A stretch of DNA of 64,000 nt from Eremophila alpestris peregrina (lineage: Eukaryota > Chordata > Aves > Passeriformes > Alaudidae): the NCBI GenBank assembly GCA_009792885.1, contig WMCF01000151.1:518730-582729 (forward strand). Reading direction: 5' to 3'. The notes beneath the pieces are model-generated. The model saw nothing but the letters and a program-made list of their open reading frames with translations. It was not told where the DNA came from and did no database searches. A program made the translations under genes and the position numbers. Shown here in pieces: positions 1-12,806 of the stretch; positions within the stretch are counted from its first letter, which is position 1; every line of letters begins with the position of its first letter.

Positions 1-640
1 CCATGGGGCTGGGGGCGGGGCTTGTCCGCGGGGCCGCTATTGGCTGCCGGCTGTTGCCAGCGGGGTCGCGTTGCGACGACGGCGGGTTGCCCGCAGTCCA
101 TTGGGCGCTCGGGAGCTGCGTCAGCGCTGTACGGGCGGGGATTGGCGGGCGGGTGCTGCGGGGCGGGGCCCGGCGGCCGCCGCAGCCGGCGCTGGGGCGG
201 CGCGCGCCGCGCTGGGGGGCCGCGGGCGCCGGGAGCGCAGGTACCGGACAGAGGGGGCGGCCGGGCCGGCCCCGCTCCACGCCCACCGGCCCGGGCTGCG
301 CTCCGGCGCGGGGCCGGGGCGGCGGGAGCGGCGTCCCGGCCAGGCCGGACCGGGGGCCCGGGCGCCCTGACAGCCCTCCCGGTGTCTCCGCCTAGGGATG
401 TCCCCGGTGTGCGGCGCCGCTTGTGCCTAGGAGCCGGCGCCGCGCCGCAGGTCTCGGGGCCTGTCCCGCCGAGTGGCTGCCGCCGGCCCCGCTACCCGCA
501 CGGGCCCCGTGCGAGACGCTGCCGCCGGTACGAGCTCCGCTGTGTTCGCTGTGCAGGGCCCCCGCGCCTAAGCCGCGGCCCTTCCTGGCCGGGCCGGGCC
601 GGGCCGGGCTGGGCTGGGCTGGGCTGGGCTGGGCTGGCAC
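1..640 (+). promoter_or_regulatory. MARCHF2: CpG-island promoter and probable 5' exon of MARCHF2
   Basis: This stretch is extremely GC- and CpG-rich, then drops abruptly to ordinary composition near 660. It carries GC boxes (GGGCGGGG-type at about 13, 134 and 160) and three inverted CCAAT boxes (ATTGG at 39, 100 and 141), with no TATA box. That is a typical Sp1/NF-Y housekeeping promoter. A good splice donor, CAG/GTACCG, occurs at 240/241 and could end a non-coding first exon. The next coding exon lies 12 kb downstream on the same strand. The start site and exon 1 limits are inferred. The left side is cut by the window, so a divergent neighbour promoter cannot be excluded. Confidence 0.7.
588..637. 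repeat. GGGCC/GGGCT pentamer repeat
   Basis: About ten tandem copies of a 5-bp unit. The first units are GGGCC and the last ones GGGCT. The G runs every 5 bases on the + strand could form a G-quadruplex. It sits at the downstream edge of the CpG island. Confidence 0.85.
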
Positions 641-3600
641 CGTCCCCCGGGAGCGCCAGGAGTGTCGCGTACAAACATCACCAGGGACAGAAGTGCCGGA
701 GGTTTGAGAAGCCGTGTTTGTTCTTTAGATTCTTCTTCCCTGGGTTATTAGAAGTTTTCTTTGCCATTGGGCTCTCGTACCTGTTTTTTCACGTGTTTGG
801 GAGCGTTCTGATGCCTGTTTTGCCTCCTGAGCACACGGACGAGCTGCCTTGTGTGCAGACATTTCCCAAGAGAACGAGCTCGGTATCACAGCACAGCTGA
901 AGGTTGCTGGAGTCCTGTGTTGGAGCAGCTGCTGCTTTCCTCCATGGTGTGAGCTTAGAGTTTGTGATGGACTTTTCATAAACTGGCAATCTTTAACTTT
1001 CTGTCTCATTTAAACTCAGATTTCTCAAGCCAACTGTCTGTGACAGGCCAGAACTGCTGGTTTGTGGGATTTATCCAAGGGACAAGCCTGCGGCTCATGT
1101 TCAGGAAGGTGATTGTGACATGGGAGGTGTTTTTGTTGCAACCTCAAACACTTGCTTTTGTTAAATGTTCTAGATCTGGTGGGGAGACCAAGATAGCAAA
1201 CCAAAACGCCATGCAGCGGCCTTGGAGGCTTCTGGAGTGTGCAGTTGCTTGCACGTAGTGATCTGAGAAATGGTGCCACCAAGGCATGGGGTGATACATC
1301 TACACTGCATTATGCTGCTGGAAGAGTTCAGGCTGTTGTCCTCTCGAAGGGAGTTGTGCAGAGCTCTAATTTTGCAGGCAGGTAGGGTGTTGCTCATATT
1401 GGGGATGATGATGGTGAGCTACAAGTGTCAGGATTATCCAAAGCAGCTCTGGCTTTTTATCCTGCTTGTTTGTATTCAGTGGTTTGTCCCTGCCCTGATA
1501 TATGTGATGAGGATCCGTCAGTGGGGATGTGATTCTCATCCCACCCAGTGCCCTTTATTTGCTTATCCCTAAGGGACTGTTTCTATCCTTCTCTTAATGC
1601 TCTCTATTACCAGCCCTTCATATTCCTTGGCACTCTCATTCTCTTGCTCCACTCTCCTTACAACAAGCATTTATCTCTGTGTCTTTCCCTTCTGATGCAG
1701 TTTCTAGCACTTTCTTGATTTTTTTTTCCTGGTTCTTGTTGAGAATGCCTGTGATGTCACTGGGGTCAGCCAGTTGCATTGGCTGTGGCTGGTCCCCTTT
1801 GTCACTCTGCTCGTGGGGACATAAAACCCTGCTTGGCTGCCACTCACACGTGCACACTCTAATCCTTTGAACAGCTGGACGTTAGTCTTGGCTATCCAAG
1901 GCTAAAGTGTTTGAATACTTTTCTGCGTATCCAAAGGATTATGCAGGGGAGTGTTTGGAGGCTGGAAGTGCCCTGGTTTTTCAGGTGTGTTTGAAGCTGT
2001 GATGGTGTTTCCCTTCAGAAACAGGCTCGAAGGGAAGGGAGTTGGGACTCTGAAATCCCTTTGTCACATTCACGTGACAGTGAATTTAATAATTCCGGTT
2101 GAGGACAGAAGGTCTAACTAGCCCCAGGCATGTGCTGGGGGGCGTTGCAGGCAGCCTGCATCTGTAAGAAGTCTAAACTTCTCCAAGAGCAGACCTGGTG
2201 GCACAGGGAATGGCCAAGTGTGAGCCTAATGTGTAGTTCATGGACACTCTATACCAGCTATAAAGCTGGGGGTGTCTGTGTGTGGTTAGCTGATCATCAT
2301 CACTGCCTAAGTGGAAACAGAAAATGGCATTGGAACTAACGTTCCTTGTTTTGGATGTGTTTGCTCTGTTTTGCTGTGGATTGCACAGAGGCTGCAGGGT
2401 GAGGTCACCCTGTGCTGGACGCCAAGGGGACCATGCAAATGAGCAGAACTACAATGTACTGACTGTGAGCAGCTTCCGACGGAGTTCTTGTCTTCATGGA
2501 TGCTGGGGGAGGGCCTTTCCTCTTTTAGGTGATTGATGCTGGCCCTCATCAAGCGAGTGTTTGTATGGATACGATGTTTCCCTGGGAGGAAGTAAGCACT
2601 GTTTTCTTGAAACAGCATGACCAAAGTCAAGTCAAAATCCATTCACGGCAAGCTGAGGCTAGGTATGGACTGAGACTCTGTGAGTCTAAGGAACTGTTGC
2701 AAGTCTTCAGTATATGACTTTGTAGTAGGTACAAGGCAAGTCTATAGGTAGAGGCGCAAAGCAAAATGGGCATTTGGGGACTTTTTTCACTATAATTAAA
2801 AAGATCTTGGTTTTTCACACAAAGAAAACAGATGCTTTTCTTAGAAAATAAAGGGAGGAATCCAGCATTGTGAACTATGAACTACAAGATGAGTTTATTT
2901 TTTCTCCACTTGACTTTGACTCAGCTTTGGATATTTGGAGATTTCAGAGCTTCTGTTTCCAAACTAGTTTTTTTTTCCCTCCAGACTGAAGTTTGAGCTG
3001 GTGTGTCTCTTCTTCCTCCCAGTCTAATTTACTCTGGTTAACTTATGCTTCTGCCTGCTCTTAGCTATAGCCTTTCCCACAATAGGGAAATGGTCTCAGT
3101 TACTGACTCTTGTCCCCTTGAAGCACTCTGGGTACGTGTCAGTGAGTGACACCTGGGCACACCAGCCGTGACAAAAACTAAGCCCTGGGACTCTTTTCTG
3201 TGAAAGAAATGAGCACAGCACCAAGCCAGGGTAGACAAGTGGCCTCCATGAAGTCTGTGTGCATTAGCTTTCTCTGGTGGTAAAATGACGCATTAATCTG
3301 TGCTGAGGTTTATCAAGTGTGGCTTATCAAATTTGTGGCTTATCAGCACAGTTCCTGTCATGCATGTAAACAGCAAGATCTCCACCTCCCCGGTCCTGGT
3401 CTTGTTCTCTGTCCAGCTCCAACTGTAGCAGGTGTTCCCTGGAACCTGTGTCTTTGTGCCATCTTGCTGTAAGTAGACCAGGTCAGCTGTAGTTCATTGC
3501 AGCAGCAGCAGCAGTGCAGCTCAGCTAGGAGAGGGGGTTTCCCACTCCAGCTGGTTTGGGAGAGCTCTTGGCTGCATGTCTTGCTGGGTGAAAGCAGGGA

Positions 3601-6600
3601 AGTCACTACTGGGTGTCTTAGGGTCTTGTGCACCTTTCCTGGGGGTGGAATGTGCCTCTCCTGCTGTGCAGTTATGGCATGTGAGAGTCCTAAGCACTGA
3701 AGGTAGAGTGCAGAATGACAAAATCTTGAAAGCAGGGACTGCTGGTGTGTCCTGAGGCAGGGACTGAATCCTGTGCATCCTCCAGTGAGGAGAGCAGCCC
3801 AACAAGAGCTGTACTGACCTGCAGCTCTTCCTACCCACTAGCCTTGCAAATACCATTCCTGCCCCAGGTCTCTCTAGAACAGTGTTACAGTTTGGAATCT
3901 GTCATTTGCCCCCGTTTCAAATAAAATAGGCATCTGAAAGTTTTGTTCCAGATTTTATGTAGCAATTCTAACTAAACTGTTCAGTTCCTGATGTAACCTG
4001 AGATGATGTGTGGTTAACCCAAGGAGAGAAGTGCTGTAACTGCTGTTGCAATTTTAATCAATTGTCATGAAATTACTGATCAAAGCAGAAGGAAACATTC
4101 TCTTCCAGTTCCTAAAAAGAGGAACAAGGGATAAGGAACAGCACTGGCTCAGGAAATAAAAGTACAAACAAATCTAACTTATCTTCTAAACCACTTTTCT
4201 GAGACAAGGAGAATGCACCAAGCTCGTGTAATCTTGGCTTGAATAGGGATATCTTTGAAGCTTTGAGAGCTTTAGTCATGTTTCAGCTGAAAGTTTTTTG
4301 GGGTTAGATTTGAGAGTGGTGGGAGGGGAAAGGTAAACTTCAATTTTGGACTGTTTTCAATTTATTTCCTCCCAGTTTTTCTTGTACTTCCCTGCAGACA
4401 AATCAGACAAGGCCTGTGTCCAGAAGAACTAGAAATGCAGCCTAAGCAAAACATTGCAAACTGAACTGAGAGAGTTTTGCAGCACAGATACCAATTGTGA
4501 AGTATCACTTGAGGATTGAGGAGGGAATCTGTAGCAGTAAGGAGTGGGCAGAAGGGAGACACTGGTGCAGTTGGCTGGGATCAGTTGAATCCTTCTCTCT
4601 GGCTGACCATGGGGATGCTCTCAGTTGGTGTCTGCTCTGCAGCTCTCCAGAGCAGGGTGGTGAGTTACAGGCTGCCTTTGGTCGTGCCTTTGCTGGAAAG
4701 CTCTTTGAAAGCAGAATGTTCTGAAGAGATTTGTGATACAGCTAGGTTGAAAAATATAAATAGTGAAGTTAAATTCCAGATCAAATGTCTCCTGGGAGCT
4801 GTGTGTGTGCTGCTAGTTTCGTGCAGCGGTTGCGCACCGGCCACGCTGCTCTGAGCAGTTCGGACGAGCAGGGCTGCTGAGTGCTGTGCTGGTGGTTTGT
4901 TCCAGCTCCAGTTAATCTCCAAGCAGTGCTGTTATTTGTATAGCAGTATAAATGGTGCTTTATAAACCAAAAAGGAAAACACTGGGGAGAATGCAAGTTC
5001 TGTTTGACCTGGGCTTCCCAATCCTGAAATAATGTGTTGCATCCTCCTGAGTCGTGCCCTTTGAGGGACTGACCAGTTCTGTGGTGTGTAGGTGCTGCAG
5101 TCTTGATCTGGTGCATGTGTTACTGCTACACTAAAATTCTGTTTACTGAGGTATTATGCACAGCTGGAAAATCCATTTGTTCTGAACAAACTGCAACTGC
5201 CTGGCAAGTGACTGTGCAGGACTGGGGAGTACTTGAGCTTTGACCTTGCTGCAGAGGCTGCATCTGTTTAAAGAGGAGCTCGCTGAAGCAGTAGAGCTGG
5301 GAAGCAGCTCTGGGAAGCAGAAGTGTCTGCTGCTGGTGTTTTGTAAAGCACATGGGTGCAGGGAGGTGTGAGATGCCACAGGGCTCTGGTCCCTTCAGGA
5401 GGGCAGGGCTGTGCTTATGTCTGGTGAGCGGGCTGCTGTCCCCAGTGGTGGGTAGCACTCTGCAAGAATTGTTTTGTAGGCATGGTAGTACTTTTTTTTT
5501 TTTCACTCTCATTCATGGTTTCAGTTTCAAGTCTTTCTAATGAATCTTTCTTTCCCTGGAAAGGGTGATAAAATGCAGAGGGAGGCAGGTGCAGATACTG
5601 TGTAGTTGCATTATGTAGTGAGTTGTGCTGCTGTTCACCTCTAAAAGCTGATGTCTTTTGAATCCTCAGACGAGTCACAAGTGTTCCTCATGCCCCAGCT
5701 GGTTTTCAGTTGTTCCCTTATGAAACTTGTTATTAAAATGACTGAATATTGATTGGAGGTATCCTCTGCAAAGAATTTTCTTCTAATGTTGCAATTCATT
5801 TTTTCAGATGTTGCTAATTAAAGTGCAGTAAGCTTTGCTTTCATATGGCCTTGTGGCAGATAGCTAATCTCAAAAGATACGAGAGCTTTTTTTCATTTTG
5901 GCATTCTGGCTGTAACATATAGCTTAATCATTCCCAAGCTCAGCAAGAAAAAAAATCATCCTTTAGGCTTATTCTTTTTACACTGATTTTTTTTCTCAAC
6001 ATCTAAGCTTGAATCTTTTGCTTCTTTTTGAATATTGAGTAACTTTATTAAGCAATGAAGAAAACTTGTTTGAAAAACAGTGGGTGAGTATCATGATAGG
6101 TGCCCTGAAATCCAGGGAGTCCTGCTGTGTCACAGTTCTGCTGTGTCCACACAAGACCCATGCCTTTGGCCTTGTTTAAAAGTTGGAGTTTTCACCTGCT
6201 GGGAGCCCTTGCCAAGCCTCACAGGAGCTTCATCTTTGCCAGCCAATAGTTTTCCATTTTCCAAGTTTTGAAGAGGAGGGATGTGTGTGGATGTTGGCTT
6301 TGGAAAACAGCAATTATTGATCACCAAGGCTTGTTGCAGTATTTTTCTACCAATGGGGAATAGAAGTCAGATCCTGGCAATGTGTCTCCTTGGAAAAAAT
6401 GGAAGTGGAAGACTATATCTTCATCTGTGTCTGCAAATCCACTTGCCATAATCTAAATAATCAAAACTTCAGAGAGCTTCTAGAATAATTTCTTGATATA
6501 GAGAAATTATGGTTATTTGTCCCCAGCAGCAGCCAGTGAGTGAAGCCTTGAGTTACCATTGACTACTGCTGCTGTGTTTTTGGAACAGGGGAGGGGCAGC

Positions 6601-7500
6601 CCAGCCAAGTCCGGCTGTGGTCGTGCACAAATGTGACAAACACAGGAGTCCAGAAAGGCTGTGTGCTCTAAGCTTCTGACCTCCTTCTGGGTGTTACAGG
6701 GTTAAACTTGGAGCATGTGTTTTTAAACATAGCCCCAGGGGTGAGGCAGGTGAGCCTCTGGAGTCAGCCCAAAGCTTTTGCTCTTAAAGGTGTAGGAGGA
6801 GTTTCCTGGTGTGAAGCTTTATCAGAAAGTTCATAAGCTCCCAGAATGTTGTGCCTTGATTATTTTTCCCCTTGCTTTTTGGGGTTTGTTTTGAGCCCAG
6901 GGTCAGGGCTGTCTCCTGGCTCTGATCCATAGCATTGCTCCACTGTTCTCTGAAGAGCAAGTTGTGGCTGAAATTTTGACAGCATCTCTTTTAGTTGCAA
7001 CTGCCAACCAAATGTTGCAGGCGGGGCAGGAAATAGAGAAGCTCCTGGAGAGTGAAATGTTTTCCCGTGTGTTACTTACCAAATTTTAGAATGTTTTAGA
7101 AGCTGTTGCATGGCATCAGACCTTATTTTGAATGTTGAGGTATATGCCATAAAATGCTGTGTCACTTTTCTCATTGGACAGGGCTCCTTGCACCCTTACT
7201 TTAGGACTGTTGTATTCAGGTGACTTCTGAGCATAGGACTAATGCAATTTCTTTTCTCAGGCCCTGAGCAGTGGGAGGAGTTGCTGATGGGTCAGTTGTG
7301 GGCAGATCCTGTCCTGGCTTTTTGGGTACTTTTAAGGTGTTACATAGCAGACCTGCAGGGTAACTTTGGGGAGTCAGTATAAAATAATGTATTTTTAATA
7401 AAGAACAAAATAACACTGTGGTTTTCAATCCTTAGCAGAAAGCACATTTAAACAAACAAAACTGAAAACAAAGCCCTGCACAGTTTGGGACCGCTTCTTG

Positions 7501-7545
7501 GGGTTTTTTTTAATTTTTTTTTTGTTTTTTTGGTTTTTTTTTAGA
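7501..7545. repeat. T-rich simple sequence
   Basis: Nearly uninterrupted T runs broken by single A or G bases. Low-complexity sequence inside intron 1. Confidence 0.8.
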
Positions 7546-9423
7546 ATGGTCCACTGATACAACCTTTTAACAGCAGCAGGGAACACTTCAGGCCACTCAT
7601 CACCTTGCATCTATGTGAATCTCTGCTGGCAGTGTCTTAGGTGTGTGATCACTTGGGTGTGAGGGTCTAGAGGCCAGATGTAGAAGAGGAGGTACTGTGC
7701 CAATAACCCAGAGCACAGAGGCTACAGGTACACCAGTGAGGCTGGTGCCTCAGTGGGCAGAACTGGTGCTGGAGGATGTGCTGCACACCTGGGATTGAAC
7801 CTGGGCCATGGGAAGATGTGCATCAGCTGTATGAGATGGGGTGTGTGGAAGCAGGTGCTTAGATGTGTTCAGCAAGCAATTCTTTGTATGGTCTCTCTTG
7901 AGATGGAGAAAGATGTTGAGATGGTTGTAGGGCCTAGAATTTGGGAAATCCAGTTTTAGTGGTGAAAAGGAAAACATTGATGTTTGGAAATGCCCTTTAG
8001 CAACTGAAAACCTTCAGTTGACTGGTGACATTTGCAGGATCATACGGTTAGAAAACTCAGTATCTCTGTGCCTGAAGTGGCTAAAAGGGCTTTGGAAAGC
8101 AGGCTGGGAAGCCTTGCACCCAGGCTCAAACGTCAGCTCATGTGAGCAGGGGTCAGAGCTCTGATCTGCCATCAGTGAGTGGGTTACCTGCTAAAAACAA
8201 AAAAAAGTCCTTGTGTACAGATGGATGGGTTATGTTGGCTACACAACTTGGTTATCCCTGGTGATACATACCATGGGTTAGGTGCCAGGTCTCAGTTACA
8301 GTAATCAGAGAAGTGGGTTGCTCAGTGAGAGGAACAGACTCGGCCGCCGGCAGCCTCATGTGCTGGGTTTTTCTTGGTGGAGATGTCCCAGGGAAGCCTA
8401 TTCAGGAGCTGGTGTGTACATGCTGCACCCAAAGGTGGAGCTGGTTCTATTTCCAGTTTGCTCTGGATCCTATCAAAGCCACAGGATTGCTCCAAGGTTT
8501 TAGACTGGTTGGGATATTCATTAGTGGACAGGCCACAAGCAGCACAACAGAGCCACAATGTGCACCTGACAGTGCCCATTACTGCCATCATTTGGCTGAA
8601 GCCTTTCCTGTTGTCTTTCTCATCTTGACTGTGCTTTTCCCTTTGTGGTTTTGATCCAGGTGTTCATCTGGCCTGCTGTGATTTCCCTGTCTGGGAGAAA
8701 TAACTGTTTTGTCCATCTTCAAAGTCCACAAATATGGAGAGCAGAGCTGGGGGACCCTTTAGCTCCTTGACTTCTGCTGGGTACATCTCCTGCATGGAGA
8801 GCACTGGTCCATCGTGATCTCTGCAGTCTTTTGAGGGAGTTTTGCCTGCCTCATTGCCCTTTGGATGATATAAACTGGATTACATATCTCATTGCAGTGT
8901 GTGAGGACTGATGAGGGGCAGTAATCTTGCAGATGTGTTTCACTTAAGCCATGGAGTGGGATCCTGCACCAGCACCTCAGAGTCTGTCTTGGAGCAGTGA
9001 CAGAACATAAGCTGCTCTTTGGGGAACTGGCTCATTTTGCTGCATGTGTTTGAGTTTTGGAATTCTAGTGCAGAATATGCTCTTCCAAGACAACTTTCCA
9101 CAAACAGATTTTGGACTTTTTCAGTTTGAGTCATTATCTACAGCTCAGCCCTTTATATTCTGAATCTGCCCAGAAGCAGAGGATGCAAAATGTTGCTGAG
9201 AAGGGACTTCCCATTTATTTGCTTATGTCTGACTGTGGCAGCAGAGGGGGTGTTGATAACAAACCTAGTGTCTCTGAGACTTATTTTAAAAATGTGGACA
9301 AGAAACGTATCCCCAAGGAATGGGCTAGAAAACACAGGTGCATAGAAAAACAACAGTGCTTGGTTCAAACCAGCTGTTTGGGTCTTTTTTCTCACCCTGG
9401 GATTTTGATGTTTCTGCTGTAAA

Positions 9424-9832
9424 CAGAGCTGGGGAAGGGGCTGGAGCACAAATCTGATGATGAATGGCTGAGGGAGCTGGGTGTTCAGAAAAGGAGGTTC
9501 AAGGGAACCTTGTTGCTCACTAAAACTCCCTGAAAGGAGAGCTCAGGCAGGTGGGTGTCAGTCCCTTCTCCCAGGTAACGAGTGACGGGAAGAGAAGAAA
9601 CAACCTCAAGTTGTACTGGGGAGGTTTAGGCTGAAAAAATTCCTTCATGGAATGGGTGGTCAGGCACTGGCACAGGCTGCAGTGGTGGAGTCCCCATCCC
9701 TGCAGGGATTTAAAAGCTGTGTGAATGTGGCACTTGGGGACATGGGTTAGTGGTGGCCTTGGCAGTGCTGGGGGAGCAGGTGGACTAGCTTATTTCAAAG
9801 GCTATTTCCAACCTGATCTGGGAACACTGGGT
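9424..9832 (+). mobile_element. CR1 LINE 3' fragment, 5'-truncated
   Basis: The sequence follows the CR1 ORF2 C-terminus and 3' UTR. It includes the stretch for gctggggaaggggctggagc, then the region where a full copy encodes the NLPxEVVES-like segment, and ends with the CR1-type phrase around 'ctatttccaacctgatctg'. No open frame remains. CR1 copies are usually 5'-truncated on insertion, as here. Confidence 0.75.
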
Positions 9833-12586
9833 TTGGGTTGGATGACCTGTTGACAATTGTGAGAGAAGGCTATGTGTTGATGAGTTGATCCTTCAGGCAT
9901 CAGGAAAGGGACTGACTTGGCTGTACACCATGGTTCATGTTCCACTGCGCATGGAACTGGGACCCGAGCACACTGCAGATGTTGTCTTTGGACTTCAGTT
10001 ACTTCTTTCCTAACCATGAAAATCTTGCTGCTTTGCCTTCATATTTGCTGAATTGCATGAGTCAGATGTTAAAGCAGTGACTTCAGGTTCCACCCTGGGC
10101 TGGACCCCGATGAGGAAATGCCAAATAACTTGAAACAGAAACCCGCACGTTTCCTGAGGAATGGCAGGTTGGCTATTCCCTTCCAGCCTGAGCAGGGCCC
10201 TAGGGCAAAGCCATGGGGCTGCCTGTGTCTGTCAGATGTGCAGCACAAAGGGCCTCAGTATAAATACTCCCAGGACACAGTCAGTGAGGGCAGTTTTATT
10301 CCAGTACCGCAGAATTGACTTTTTCCTCTGAACTTTAAAATAAACAACATTTTGGCCAAACAAATGGAACTGACCTTATTTTATTAAAAACATATATCTT
10401 CTCATACTTGTTTCAGTAAGAGGTTGTTAATTTTAAAGAACTCCTTAACTTGCAGAGCAGCTGACTTAAGTAATTCCAATAGCATTTATCATCTGACTTT
10501 TTGCTCCTTGAAGTTGGGAGAGTTTGTAGCCTTTTTTTTTTTTTTTGAGGAGGAGGAGAAATAAGAACACTAGCTCTGCGTCTCCTTTGCACAGGAGAGA
10601 GAGGCTGAGTCTATGAAGTTAATTTTTAAGTTGATGAAAAGATTCATGTTCGTTTTGAAGAGGATTGACCTGCCCACATGCTCAGGCTTATTCCTGCTCA
10701 GATGCAAAGGAAGGATTACAGATAGTTATCAAGAGCAGCTTTAAAAAAGAGATTAGAAAGTCTTCTATTAGAAATTAGAAACTATTCTGTGAAGTGAGGG
10801 GATGATGCCAAAGTTGGCATCTGATTCTGAGACACCAGTGAAGGGCTCTCCCTCTTGAACACATGTACATGAAGGAAGCTGTCCTGACAGATGACGCCCT
10901 TGGTTGTGTGAGGTGCTTAATTTCCAAGACATGAAAAAGCACTTGTGCTTACCCAAATCAGCATTTTCAGGGCTTCAAGGATCATGTTCTGGTACCAGCT
11001 TTTTGATTTTTTTCCGCTGTATGTGCCCAGGCCTCCAACCAGGAACAAGCCCTCATTTTCTTTAGTTATTTTAATTAGATTTTGGTTTAGTTGAGCCTCA
11101 CAGAACTGCAGTGGGAATGTTTGATTCCTGTTGCGCTCAGAGATCTCAAAACAAAAAAGCCTTTCCTTGGATGGCATGGTGAAGGTTTGTTTGTCTGTTC
11201 CTACCTCCAGGAGGCAAAGATTGCAGATTCCCCACTCCCCCAAAATATAGCCTAATTGTTTTCATGTATCTTATTTGGGGTTGTGGTTATTTTATTTCTT
11301 TTTATTCGTCCCCTTTTTTTCTTTCTCATTGCTTTCATTTGAACTTCTTTTATGGATTTATTTCATCTTGAAATCCAGCCACCAGGATGAGGCAGCATTC
11401 CAGCTCTGATCCCAGCAGTGCTGGCCCACAGGGATTACTGTGCATGCCTTACATAAGGCAGTCCTGTTTACAGACACAGGGATTTTGGTTTTACCAGCAG
11501 TACAGTGTTGTTGGATTGTGTTCAGTGTGACTCACTGTAACCTCAGCTCTTTATTTCTGCACAGCTGCCTCTCAGGCATCAGGTTAAAGGCGATTGGCAA
11601 AACCAGGATTTTTCTAAATCTACAGAGCATACCTGATTTTGGGGATGAGATACCCCCTGCCAGGGAGGAACGTGGCTGTTCCTGGCAGCTTGGGTGAGCT
11701 ACCACCTTACCTCAAAGGCAGAGAGCTCTTGTCCACACAGGGCTCATCAGAGCCAGCTCCTTGGTTTGCCATGTATTGGGCTTTTCTCTTCATCTTCTCT
11801 CCATTTCTTGCATTTGCTCTTTGTTCTGTGTCTTCTCTTTGCTGAGTAAATGTTGAAAATGTGCTGGTGTGCTTTGCTGTTTGCAAGTGGCTCTTGTAAA
11901 GGTCATGATTGGTCTGAACAGTTGAAAGGGAAAGGAGGCAGGCTGGCCTGCTGTCCTTCCCAGGGAGGATTTTTGGTGCTTTTGGAAGGTTCACATCCAC
12001 ACTTTCACTGTTGGGATGTACCACAGCGGATATAGAAATGGGGGCATGTGCATTTCTTTTATGAAATAAAGAGAAAAAAGATCAAAGATGGTATGGGGGA
12101 GCCTTTTGGGCTTGGACAGTCTTTCAAGTGCTCAGAAAGCTCCTGAAGGCAGCTGAGAAGGGTCTCCTGAACATAAATTGGTTTAGGTGCCCTGTTCAGG
12201 TGAAACTTTGTTGTATTTATGGGGAGTATGAATATAAGTTTTCAGGATGGCCCTAGCCAGAAGAGCACAGCTGTTCTGGTTGCCTTCCCAGTCTCTGTGT
12301 CAGCACATTCAGTTTGAAAGGCTTCATCAGGTTAAAGGGTTGTTACCAGGAATTCTCCTTGGGTAAGGCAAATTTGCAATTCTGATGGTAAGTTATGTAA
12401 GTAGAACACTTGGAGCCTTAATTTCATGGTAAGGCAGCCTCACAAAGCCTATTAAAGGGGACAGAAGACTCACAAGCATGTGTGCGTTGGGGCCCTGGGG
12501 TGCTGCTGGTGCAAGAGGGGCTGGAGGATGGTGAGGGGTTGGGCACTCCAGGGTTCTGGCTTCTGACTGTGGTGCTGTTCCTTCAG

Positions 12587-12806
12587 GTCTCCCGGGTGCC
12601 GGGCCCGGGACAGCGGGGCCCAGAGCTGCCATGACGACAGGTGACTGCTGCCACCTCCCCGGCTCCCTCTGCGACTGTCCGGGCAGCGCCGCCCTCTCCA
12701 AGTCGGTGGAGGAGTCGGAAGTGGGCCGGCCGCAGTACATCACACAGGTCACCGCCAAGGACGGCCGCCTCCTCTCCACCGTCATCAAGGCACTGGGCGC
12801 CCAGAG
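12587..12806 (+). CDS. MARCHF2: MARCHF2 first coding exon
   Basis: The acceptor (TTCCTTCAG) ends at 12586, followed by 44 bases of 5' UTR. The ATG at 12631 begins MTTGDCCHLPGSLCDC, which matches the conserved start of MARCHF2. The exon encodes residues 1-58 plus two bases of codon 59 and ends at the donor AG/GTGAGG (12806/12807). Only 12631-12806 is coding. Confidence 0.93.

Larger units (their letters stand above)
641..12586 (+). other. MARCHF2: MARCHF2 intron 1 (large, mostly unique sequence)
   Basis: Between the CpG island and the first coding exon I see no convincing coding region. The open frames are short, lack homology I recognise and overlap on both strands. Recognisable content is one CR1 3' fragment near 9.4-9.8 kb, a T-rich tract near 7.5 kb and smaller T runs near 5.5 and 10.5 kb. 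The intron may begin at 241 if the donor there is used. Confidence 0.6.

Noticed and set aside
22..900. 292-codon open frame across the CpG island
   Set aside because: GC-rich sequence has few stops. The product is low-complexity Arg/Gly/Pro without a domain, overlapping open frames exist in other frames, and the frame crosses the island edge.
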